Below are positions 1 through 10,261 of a stretch of DNA of 64,000 bases, in pieces. Numbering within the stretch: the stretch's first letter is position 1; each line of letters starts with the position of its first letter. Both the position numbers and the translations under genes were made by a program. The notes below the pieces were generated by a model. That model was not told where the DNA came from, searched no databases, and worked only from the letters and a program-made list of their open reading frames with translations. The stretch is from Chaunax sp. Z400 (Eukaryota; Chordata; Actinopteri; Lophiiformes; Chaunacidae), in the NCBI GenBank assembly GCA_037577475.1, contig CM075201.1, positions 7,235,501 to 7,299,500 on the forward strand, given 5' to 3'.

Positions 1-1562
1 AACTATGTGGCAGTGTTGGATCGCGCGCGCAATAGCTTCACATGCTAAAAGCTTTAGCATACCAAGCTTCATTCAATAGCAACGTTAGCTTTGGATTTGT
101 TACCATTCAGTTCTCGACGAGTCGTGTTTGCTTGTTATCATGGGGTATTCTATTTTAAGTAATACGTGATCCCATTGTAATTCTTCCCGTGGCGCAGGAG
201 AGGACCTTAGCATTGTGAAGCTAGCTCAGAATTCAGGCGCCTTCATATTGTGTTAATGCTAGGTTTCCGTAGCTTCAACAGTAGAACGCTAATTATTATA
301 ACTACTTGTTTTCGACTCATGCTGCTTTTATGCATGCGGCATTGAGCTACTGACTACAACATAAAATTATATCTGACATTATATTACCTTTAATGTTCTG
401 TCCAAGCTAAGTGTTAACGTGGTTCTCAAGAGGGTCTTTTAGTTTCTGTTCAAGCACCGGAGGCCACAATGCAACGCGCTCGCCGTTTTGCGCCCTACGT
501 CAGGGAGTGGGGTTAAGAGTTTATTTTTCCCTAATCTATGACTTACAGGATATTCAGACCAGTCCTCTGAGCTTAAACTTTAACAACAAACAACATAATT
601 GGAAATTCAACTGCTGTTTTAAGTCACTCTTAATATTACGCTCAGCTCATAGAAACAAACATAAAGCTGTAAACAAGAACAGCAAAGTTGAGAGAAAAAA
701 ATTTAGAGTACATAAAGCAAGAATGAAGAACAAATTACAATCTCACAATAAATACAAGTGTTTCTGTAGAGAGAGGAAAGAGTGCGGTGGCGCTGGCATC
801 TACTTTTTCTTCTGATTATGTAAATAGAATAGCATAAATCCAGCATCTTGCAATATAACTTACTGACAAGTTAAGAAAGTTATACTGGATCATTAAAAAT
901 AACTTTGATGAAAGTTTTAATGAAGAAGCTACCATATACAAAGTAACAGCTTCCAAACCATAATGTCCATTTCAGGAAGCTCAGTATTATAATAATGGTC
1001 TCCTGACATGCCACAAATGATGTGTAAAGATTAGTGTTATCAATATATTTTAGTACATACTCTTCATATACATTTCCTATCCACCGACTGATCAAAGGTC
1101 CTGTAGATCAGTGACATTCAGATAAATACATGCACTAAAATGCTGATGTAAAATAAAAAAATATTTGTCTCAATATCAAGTTAAATTAATAATAATAAAT
1201 TAAATCAATTAAAATAATTAATATTAAAGTATTTGGGCTTTGAATGGGTGCAGGATGGAGTTGGTTCTTATTTATACATTGTTCATACAATGCGCTCCTC
1301 TGCCCCATTTTCGTTTGATAAATGTTGACAACTGGTTGTCTTACTTAGATTTTTATATTCTAGAAATTCTTAAGGGTTAAAATGTCTCATTTATACTGTA
1401 TTGTGAATCATAACATGATGAAAATATTAAGATACTAGACATTTTGTCTTCTTGAACAGTTCATTGTAAGATCACAGATATGGGATATTTGACTGACACA
1501 CACATAAAAAAACTTTCACTAGAATAAACATGGAAACAGTCATTATTGCTTTCAGGGTGAAC
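1..1562. other. No recognised gene (downstream of prdx5)
   Basis: The first 1.5 kb lies beyond the prdx5 polyadenylation signal. The first 500 bases are richer in CpG (for example a GCGCGCGC run near 24-30) and include a CRE-like TACGTCAG near 494, so a promoter or CpG-island fragment of a neighbouring gene is possible. No open frame here resembles a known protein. The 134-codon frame at 411-815 is low-complexity, Lys/Asn-rich and has no family signature. From 830 to 1540 the sequence is AT-rich and looks like ordinary spacer. Confidence 0.4.
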
Positions 1563-1568
1563 TTTATT
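1563..1568 (-). promoter_or_regulatory. prdx5: prdx5 polyadenylation signal (AATAAA)
   Basis: The plus strand reads TTTATT, i.e. AATAAA on the coding strand, about 230 bases after the prdx5 stop. It is the first canonical signal downstream, so the 3' UTR is probably about 250 bases. Position read directly; use inferred. Confidence 0.6.
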
Positions 1569-1796
1569 TACCCCAAGTAACAGACTAAAGAAGATAACAC
1601 ATGTTCCTTTGGATTACTACTCATGACATATATGTGCGCATTATTACCTTCCAGCTCTTTCTTTGACATTATCATTCATGTGACATTTGCATCCACATGA
1701 GAAAAGGAGGAAGCTTGAATAGCTTGGTACCGGACATAGTGCAACTTTTATAGCAGGTTGTTATGTGCAGTTTGGTTTAACAAGCTCTAAATTAAC

Positions 1797-4700
1797 CTAC
1801 AGACTAGACAGAATATTGGAAGCCAGGCTGCAGGTTAGTCCAGTGCCATCAGGCTCCACATTGATCTTCTTCACAACTCCATCTTCAACCAACATAGAAT
1901 ATCTGAAACATAGGATGAACATTTTACACACGGATTAATAATGATAGCTTTCAACGTACCCAGAGGAGCCAGTTTAACCTACTTTTAAGACTGATAGAAA
2001 AAAGATTTATTTCTTGAGCATAATTTCATATGCATCTTGAAGAAAAATGTACTATAGTAAGAAAGTAATAACAGGACAGAAACAAAATGAAAGGAGTGAG
2101 AATAAATCATCGACATGAAATTAAGTCCAGTTTTTGTGGTTTTCTCAGTATTATTCCAGAAAGATGGATGTCATCATTGACATCTGCACCATGAAGAGAT
2201 TCCAAGAGAAGAGCGTCAAGAACTCTCAAATATCAAGTCAGTCTCCACATTTGTCTGCCTCGTAAATCTAATAGACACTGAATAGTTCACTCATGGTGAG
2301 CAATAAATTGAGAATTCTGAGAGTTGTGATCACACTTTCAATCTTTGCATCTATGAAATGCAACAAATTGCAAAGTGCTACTGAAGTTTGCATACCATGG
2401 ACATTACTGTGCTGTGCTGCAGGAATTTTTGAGAGCTCTGCCTTGTTCACGTTGGCTTTAACTGTTGAAAAAAAGTGTACGAAAAGCACATCAATCTGTT
2501 ATTGCAAAAGTGAATGTTATGACCTAGGAGTCGTATTATGTTAATTTGAGTTATTGTTCCTTGTTATGTGTGATGTCTCTCTCTCTCCTCCCTGCCTCAC
2601 TGCAGTCAATCAGTGTCTTGAGATCTGCTACAGGCGGTGTCCTCCTGAGTGGGCAGGTTGGCACCTATCCTGACAGTTGTATTGGAGGAGATCTGGAGAT
2701 CCACGTGGGCGGATCCGGAGCAGCGGATTGGTGGGGAGAAGACCTTAAGACCCAGCTGACGGCGGCCGCTCCCTGCTCTCACCCACTCTCAATAACGCTC
2801 ATGTTTAATTCGGAGTGTGTTTCATTGTAGTGCGATGTCTTCTCATGTGACGGTACTGTGAACACGATAGAGCATTAGTGATTTTGGATTTGGTGTCAGT
2901 AAAACACATCATCGCTGACAACTATCACCTTTGTAGATATTGTAAATAATTATTGGAGCAGTTTCATATCAAGCCCTTTTTACTTTGAGATATTTTTTCC
3001 TGTGTTGAGTTAGGAGTTAGGTAAGCGGCTGTCTTTTTGTTGATTTTTATTTGCTCAGGGTAAACTTAGGAATTTAAGATCTTTTTTTGTTTTGTTTTGG
3101 GCTCTAATCCTGCACAGAAATAAATACAGGAATGAACTATTAAGTGATTTTGACCTGTCATTCTTTGGGTCCTTATTAGGAGTGGGAAGAGCCGCACACA
3201 AAAAAGCATGTTAGGTTCAGGTTTCCCCTAGACACCTGAAAAAAGCATGAAAAAAGCAAAAACTATAATTACCTCTTGGATCGCTTGTTCCCAAGTACCT
3301 GCACAATCTTATCACTGTCAAGTAATAGATCAAGTGCCTAGGAGGCAAAAAGAAAAAAGACAGATGAGAACACACAGTACCACTAAAAAAGACCTTAAAT
3401 ATCCCAGGCCTACATTTAGTTTTACCTTTGTAAAAGCTCCAGTGGGATCAGCCAGCATGCGAACCTGCAGAGAAAGTAGAGGGAAGTTAAAAAATTCTAA
3501 TATCTGAAATGTCGTAGTGCATCCTCAGTTTACAACGCCTGCTGTAACATCAACCTCTCTACTCTATGGAGATGCTATGATGGGAGGAAAGTGACGAGGA
3601 CAACAACTTACAGTAGATTAAGAGTGTGATGTGTCATTTTTGCATTCTCATCTACCACGAGTACATTATCAGGAACCAAAGGGTTAGTTAAAACTTCTAA
3701 AATGCCTCTATTGTGCACACAAACCAGTGCACTATAATAATGTTTAACAGATTGCTAGGATTAACTACACTTCAAACTGACCACAAAAGGGTGTCAAATA
3801 GGAGTTTAGACATACAACTGTCCACAGCCCTTACACATGAAAGATTAATAATAGCATTCCCTGAATGATGAAGACAGTCAGCTTTTATGTCACAATTTGG
3901 CCTGGTGCAGGTTGTCACAGAAATTAATCATCATACCTTGCCATCTGTTCCGTGCTCCTTCCCCCAGGCTGTCATGACAAATGCATCATTGACAGAAATG
4001 CAGGCGACCTCCTGTATACCTTTACTCCTCAAGTCCCCAGCCTGCTCCACGAAACCAGGGAGGTGAGTCTGAAATCAACAAGACAAACACAACGTCAGCC
4101 TGTGCAAAGATGATTGTGCAAAAGACATAGCAAACAGAGATGAGAATGTGGACTCAACCTTGGAACAACCAGGGGTAAAAGCTCCAGGTACAGCAAAGAG
4201 GATGCCCTTCTTCCCCTTGAACAGCTGATCCATAGCCACCTTATTACCTGGCTCCCCCTCATCGACCTCCACTGGCGGGAGATGTTCACCAACCTGTTGG
4301 GAATTGAGGAGAAAATGTACAAGGAAATAGACCCAAATTCTAAAATGACCATACAATCTGTTGATTCTGTATGTGACGACAGTGTCAATAAACTTTGACA
4401 GCAAACAGAGTATCTATGTATACTTGTAATCATAATTAGTTCCTGTCTTCTTAAATTCTGCTAAACTCTGCAAGCACAGAGGAGTTCTTTTATCACGGAC
4501 ATCAACGGAAGAGGAATGATTCCTTTTGTCCAAAAACCCACAGTTCAAAACACAAAGATGTTTAATTATGACAAATAAAAGCAACAAATCCTTATGTTTT
4601 AAAAGCTGGAGCCACAAATATGACATATTTACTTGAAAAATTACTGAGATGATTAATTAGTTATCAAAATAGTTGGGAACTGATTTACTTTCAACTGACT

Positions 4701-6143
4701 AATTGATTTATCAATTCACTGTTGCAAGTCTACAACACATTTACATAGCTTAAAGAGATGGTTTTATATACCATCATTGTTGCTTTTTGGCTGATTCTTT
4801 ATATGCGACAGGTTGCTTCACCCAAAGTGCGTGAAGGAGCGCTTTCGCAAGTCTTTCCTTCCTGCAGCTGTTAGACTGTATCAGCACTGCTCCCAGTAGA
4901 CCTAACTATTGTAGTACTTGTGTGAAATACTGAGACACTTTGCAATAGTATTGTTATTGTGAAATATTCTTGAGACACTTTACCCCCGTCCTTTATTGTA
5001 TTGTATTTTTTTAAATATTATTTCCCCTCCCCCTGCTGTGTTTTTCGTACACTGTGCTGCTGCAATAATGTAAATTTCCCCACTGTGGGACTAATAAAGG
5101 GATATCTTATCTTATATAGAAAGCAGAACAATGTTTTAGTTGTATTATTATGTATATTCACACATACACTTTGATGAATGCAAGCTCCACATTTACTCAA
5201 CTTAATCGCCAGAAGGATTATGAAAATAAACCAGTCTCCAATTAGGCCTCTCAGTGACACTTAGCTAAGACCCTGGTCCTGGATATAACGGATCAGGATT
5301 GACATTCCATTTATTAGAGGCGCACATTTATACCTAAAGGCCACTAGAGGGCGACAAATCACCACAGATGCAAGTGTCCCGTTAAAATGGCCGAATGCCT
5401 TAAGTGTCTCGCATGCCGAATGCCAGTGACACACTTACCACACTTAGTGCCTACTTTTCAAAATGTGATAAGAAATACACATTACACTTTGACAGTGTTA
5501 TGCCCTTAAATGTATTTTCATAAAGCAGGGTTCATACGCAGGACCTCTGTGAGTGCGCGCTTTCAGCTAGCTCCAAGTTAACCTCAAGTTATTATGCTTA
5601 CATAAACATGCAGCCTGCTGACTTCATGGTAAGTAAATAAATAAGAATGGGCGACAGAAGTTTAATAAGGACACGGGTCTTTAAAACGGTGCCTGTGTAT
5701 GTTATTCAAGGCATTGGAACACACCAGACGAGAGTGCAGTCATTCACAAGTTGCAACACGTTCAAAGCAAACTGCGCAGTTGTTTGGTAACTAAGATTAT
5801 GTTAAAGTATGAAGAAGACAGTAGCGTTAGCGGCGGCGATGAACATATTCTGTTATTCGTACATAACGCAGTCATGGCGGCCAGTTCCAGAGGGACCGTC
5901 AGCACGGCCAGCTAAACACAGAACAGCGAATGATGTAGTTGTGTGGCTTCATAACTAAGACAAAATACAACGACCGCTCGCGTCTTTGCATGAGCTATGT
6001 AGCTGTAGCACATCCAGCTAACGTTAAAAAACACGTATAATACTTACCTGAATGGGCATTTTTGCGATAGGAGAAGTGTGCAGTAGCCGGAGGAACTTGA
6101 CAGCACGGATGCTCTTGTTGAGAGTGGCTGTGACGCACAGCAT
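1797..6143 (-). CDS. prdx5: Peroxiredoxin 5 (atypical 2-Cys, mitochondrial/peroxisomal/cytosolic), complete, 6 exons
   Basis: Thiol peroxidase that reduces H2O2, alkyl hydroperoxides and peroxynitrite with thioredoxin. Coding exons on the minus strand: 6143-6048, 4293-4159, 4068-3937, 3464-3426, 3337-3273, 1902-1797 (stop TAG 1799-1797). All are joined at GT-AG borders with consistent phase, giving 190 aa. Residues 1-28 are basic and Ser/Thr/Leu-rich, as expected of a mitochondrial presequence. A second in-frame ATG (Met29, MPIQVGEHLP) is where the short cytosolic form begins in mammals. The peroxidatic Cys75 lies in GAFTPGCSK, a second Cys100 in EVACISVNDAF, and the resolving Cys180 in DGTGLTCSL, the three cysteines typical of PRDX5. 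The protein ends in Ser-Ser-Leu, a weak peroxisomal PTS1-like tripeptide (SQL in human). It lies downstream of esrra on the same strand, as in human. Family assignment is certain; untranslated ends are inferred. Confidence 0.97.
1903..3272 (-). other. prdx5 intron 5, with a GC-rich segment
   Basis: The intron is AT-rich except for about 2600-2800 on the plus strand, which is GC-rich and includes a GCGGCCGC octamer and an 83-94-codon open frame with no recognisable family. The segment could be a degraded repeat or a short CpG-rich element. No coding exon of prdx5 is missing here, since exons 5 and 6 join in frame across the intron. Confidence 0.4.
4790..5116 (+). mobile_element. 3' end of a Rex1/L2-like non-LTR retrotransposon in prdx5 intron 1
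   Basis: At about 4829-4900 the plus strand encodes KERFRKSFLPAAVRLYQ followed by a stop, which resembles the extreme C-terminus of fish LINE ORF2 proteins. Downstream is a short 3' UTR ending in CCCACTGTGGGACTAATAAAGG and a decayed TTATC-type tail (5098-5116). An inverted relative of the tail lies at 37211-37371. The fragment is heavily 5' truncated and non-functional. Exact clade is a guess. Confidence 0.6.
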
Positions 6144-6300
6144 TGTAGCCCACTGTTGTAGCTAGCTAGACTTGTGGTAATTCACGGTTGTTAGCTCTGG
6201 TGTGTTCCGCCTCCCTCTCAGACACATCTCGATTGGTCGCTTTTTATGTATTACGTAAAACACACCGTCACGCAATGAGTTTGACTGTTCCAACCTAAAC
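6144..6300 (-). promoter_or_regulatory. prdx5: prdx5 promoter region
   Basis: Immediately upstream of the prdx5 start codon. The minus strand has a CCAAT box (plus-strand ATTGG at 6232-6236, about 90 bases before the ATG) and a palindromic TTACGTAA at 6251-6258, the kind of site bound by PAR-bZIP/NFIL3 or CREB/ATF-type factors. No TATA box stands out, consistent with a housekeeping antioxidant gene. Motifs are seen; function is inferred. Confidence 0.5.
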
Positions 6301-6594
6301 CAGCTTCCAGATTTGGGCCTGCTAAATCATTATTTACTGCGCCATAACGATAAATAGAAGCTGAGGTGGTGTTTATTATGAAGCAGCATGCTTTTATTTT
6401 GAAAGGATGATAGAGGAAGTGTTAAAGCCTGCCTGTAATGTTTACAGTGTATGCGGGATCTTGACACGCAGCCATTACATTCAGGATTGGTATGTGTCCA
6501 CTACACGAACCAGACATTACAGGTAATTAGCAACGGCTGCAAACATTTGTTTTTTTAATTGTAGTGTATGCTTTTTTGTGTGCGTCTATCTTAT

Positions 6595-6668
6595 TTAATG
6601 ACTGTACAGCACTTTGGTCAACTCTGTTGTTTTTTAAATGTGCTTATAAATAAAGTTGAGTTGAGTTT
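6595..6668 (+). mobile_element. 3' end of a teleost non-LTR element with a TTGAG-type tail
   Basis: The sequence runs TACAGCACTTTGGTCAACT then an AATAAA and a GTTGAGTTGAGTT tail. This matches the very common teleost retroelement 3' end that finishes in TTGAC-like short repeats. Only the 3' terminus is present. Identified by pattern memory. Confidence 0.5.
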
Positions 6669-6959
6669 GCTTGTGGGCAGAGTAAGGGAAAGAGCTCAAT
6701 AGTCTGTCTTGGCTGGGCTGGAGAGAAAGCCTGGATTGGGATGCAGCATAACTGTCCTCATCTGGCTCGAACCTGCACAGCTCCTCATGTACAGACATGC
6801 ATCTCCCCTACTGTTCATGCAGATGCTGTCGCTCAGAGAAATGCAGTCTTAAGTGACAGCCTCAAAAGGCTCGCCGACTCGAGGAGTCCAAAGGGGCACG
6901 CAGCAGAGAATCGATAGACTTACTTTAGCAGTAGAATCCTTAAGTTTTTTTTCTGTGAA

Positions 6960-7260
6960 GGCCTAAATTTACATAAGGGCCCCATATTTGAACTCCAAGA
7001 CGTCACTGCTGACCCAAAAGCACTAGTAGAGGCATCTCCAGTACACTGAAAACCATCTAGGTAAGACAGAGGTTTGGGGATGTTCTGTGGAGCGTTGAAA
7101 CAAAACTAACTTTTGGGGCCAGCAGTATGTCTGGAGGAGACAGACTGAAGCATATGCTGAAAAAAAACACACATTATCTACGGTAAAGCATGGCGAGGGC
7201 TCAGTGTAAATCCACAAAGGCTTGGTTTCAGAGGAAGTCCTGGAACCTTCTAGAGTTCCA
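6960..7260 (+). mobile_element. Tc1/mariner transposase fragment (copy 1)
   Basis: The segment shares long stretches with the copy at 39664-40140: CTCCAAGACG, CACTGCTGACCCAAAAGC, a TGTTCTGTGGAGC block and AAGGCTTGGTTT. The longer copy encodes the SPDLNP signature of Tc1-like transposases, so this is a shorter, degraded member of the same family. It has frameshifts and stops and sits between prdx5 and the esrra 3' end. No terminal inverted repeats could be delimited. Confidence 0.55.
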
Positions 7261-7366
7261 AATGCATATGCACTGAAGTCTCAACAGTAGTCTTCATCAC
7301 ATCAACACACACAAATACATACACAGGGAGAGATGAGACCAATGATGTATGGTGGTGGTGTGTCCA

Positions 7367-10261
7367 TTTATTACACAACACAAAGCACCTACAATAATCC
7401 ACTCCCTGCTGTGTCAGATAGTGGAAGATCTCACTTTTTTCACAGTGATTTTTATGTGGACATGGTTAGACAAGGACATCAAGCTGTTGTATCTAAATGA
7501 AACAAATAATAGCCTACACACGGAAATTCACAGCCAATATCACACACAAAAATAAAGCAGTGTCAACAAACAACAGTAAATTGAGTAAAAAATAGAATTT
7601 AATCATTTAAATAGTCTTTCAAAATACAAACATTGATTTGAACTAAATAATATAACTTTTAGTTGCTATTCTTCATTATGTCTGGCAATGTTAAATGTAC
7701 ACTGGCTATACAAGGAAGTGTATGAGGTTTGGTAAATTATTGTATTGCTCATTTATATTAATGCACACATATGTATTAAAACTACAAATAGCTGTTTAAT
7801 TTTAACAGTGACACTGCAAATGACTTTGCCTTCATCCTGACCCACCATACATGAAACATATTTGTATGCTCATCAAAAAAAAACTTTAGTGTACATGAGC
7901 CGGTCAGCTCTAATTCGAACCCAGGCATCTTTATGTTTGCTTCAAATTTTTGATTATTATTTGAAAAATTAGGTAAGTAAACAAATCAGATGATAGGAGG
8001 AATATGTAAGCTGTAACTAAGAATCAACAAACAGGTGAATCAGAGATATCAGTTCCTGCTCTACAGTATTAGCTAGTTGAACTGTTCAGTTTGACTGCCA
8101 TAAATGACCTGCAGTGTTTTTGAGCCGCATCATTATACCTGTGGAACCAGGACAACAATGGGGCAGCCCCCTCCGTGTGAGACACTGTAGCAGGGGGCAT
8201 TTTAGAAAGCGTAATTAATGAGCCATGTACACCTTAAAGTAATGAAAACCAATGACCTCAGGTGTTTGCACAACTGCAAGACATTAAATAAACCCAATAT
8301 TTAAAAGACAAATTAAAAGATCAACCATTACATTTGTCTCCATAATTATTTGGCCATCTTGCTTACTCTGCCTCCTGAGGTAGCCCTCTGTAGTCTAACC
8401 ATGCTACAAAACCTATAGAGCCAAGTTAATGACAATCAGCTTCAGAAAACACACCACTGCTGACATTTTTTTTTTAAAAAGAAAAAAAAAGTATTCATCT
8501 TATCCTGAATGGAAATACCAAACCCACAACAACTGTCAGAATGTAAATAAAATACACTCAAATCCTAGAAAGGAAATGTATGAAAAAGCAAGTTCAAGTA
8601 TTTACAAATCTCAGAACACTGTAAGCTGCACAGATATAATTGTAATGGGGACTTTGCATCACATTTGCTGGCTTTAAATTATAAATTGCATGTTTCTTTT
8701 TATTTAAATGGAACTGTACATGGCTAAAAGATTAATGGCTGTTTGGCCACTATACAATACATTTACTCTTGTGATTTTGACATCAGACACTGTGGCCTTG
8801 CATGTTAAGCTTCCTACATCGATTATTTTAATTCTAAGTATATAAATCTGTTGAACAATGAGTAGGACTTTTAGGATGTTGTCATATGGCAACATCAAAA
8901 AGAGAGAAGTTTCATTTCTTGTCCTAAGCCCTTTATGGCCACTGACAATTCAACATTCAACAGACGGATTTACACAATTAAGAGATCTCACGTTGAAATA
9001 CTGAACTCTTTTACGCAACGTTCATAACCACTGCAGAAAATGTGGTAACATCCCATCATACAGGTTAGTGTTAGACACTATAGCCCGGAAGTCAAGCTGG
9101 TCAAATAGGTCACACCATTATTTCTGAAGTCAAAAATTGTGGTTCGATCTACTGGAGGAGAGTATAAAAAAGCAGATGAGGCGTATGCATTTCTTTTCTA
9201 ACCACTGCCACATGGGCTTTAATGTCAAAGAGTTGTGTTTTTCCCTGATCTCAGTGTAGCTCATTGGTTTAGACTGCACAGGAATGCAACACGCTAGCTT
9301 TTACAGAAGCCTTTTTTTGTATGCCAATAGGACTTTACATACAACACTGAATACATCACCTTCTAAGAAGAGCATTTTATGAGAACATTACTTTTATATG
9401 CACTTCTCCTGGACTATAAATCAATTGCACACCCTTTTATAAAGAATCCTGCACCTATTATATATACCAGTGGTTCCCAACTCTGGTATTTGACCCCAAA
9501 AGTGCTGGTGGTTCTCTCTCATCAGACTTTTAATCTACCCACCTGGCAACCGACCCAAATCGGTCACAACTACAAGCTAGGATAAAATAAAAAAAATCAA
9601 CACTTGGGAGTCCTGAGAGTGGAGAACTACTGATATACACACAAAGTCAGATGTCTCATTATCTTATCTATATTTTATGTGACAGACAGTAATTGAGTCA
9701 TATTGCTTTAAACATATTGCGAGTAATTCCTATGAATTTGCCTACGACGGCACACTAAACTATAGTAAATAAAAGCACCCCATGTGCATGTCACGCTGAC
9801 CCTTTACTGGACCCCCAAGCCTTTCGCTGGATATGTCAGTATGGCTTTCATGAGTTGATGCTGCATTGTTTCTAAAAAGTTCAAAAGCGACATGATTGCA
9901 GTCTCTTGTTGGGTACTTAAATGTTGTTCTTCAGTGGTTTTGCAACTGCAGGTGGATGCTGTGATGGAACACACCATTAAAATTGTTGAAACTGAGGGTT
10001 TTCCTAGCATTTACATGTTTTCACTCTGAGCCTTTCACTCTAGTTTGGCAGTTACATCTTACTGTAAGTCGCCAGTTCCCACTTATGGACATGAATACAA
10101 GTTTCTTCCGTTTCTCAGCTTCTTTTCTTCATGTTGCAAAGAAAAATCATTATTCATTCTCTAATAAAATCTTTCATTTCTCACAAACCGCTCATTTACT
10201 CTTAAGGACTATGTCTTTGTGGGATCTTTCTCCACATCCTCTTTAGCTTCTGCTTTCCACT
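7367..10261 (-). other. esrra: Probable long esrra 3' UTR / intergenic spacer
   Basis: No coding exon is found between the esrra stop (10262) and the prdx5 side. AATAAA signals on the minus strand occur at 8703-8698 and 7372-7367, so the esrra 3' UTR could be about 1.6 or 2.9 kb. The stretch is AT-rich, with an A/T-rich low-complexity run near 8468-8490 and a hAT-like miniature element at 9468-9632. TRMT112, which lies in this interval in human, was looked for and not recognised. Confidence 0.35.
9468..9632. mobile_element. hAT-like miniature transposable element with TIRs and 8-bp target duplication
   Basis: A 165-bp element starts CAGTGGTTCCCAACTCTGG, and its end, read on the minus strand, is CAGTAGTTCTCCACTCT, an imperfect terminal inverted repeat of the CAGTGGTTC type found in hAT/Charlie-like elements. 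It is flanked by ATATATAC (9460-9467) and ATATACAC (9633-9640), an 8-bp duplication with one mismatch, the length expected for hAT insertion. There is no room for a transposase, so it is non-autonomous. Confidence 0.7.

Noticed and set aside
411..815. 134-codon plus-strand frame at the left edge
   Set aside because: Lys/Asn-rich translation of AT-rich DNA with no domain and no splice or promoter context that supports coding.
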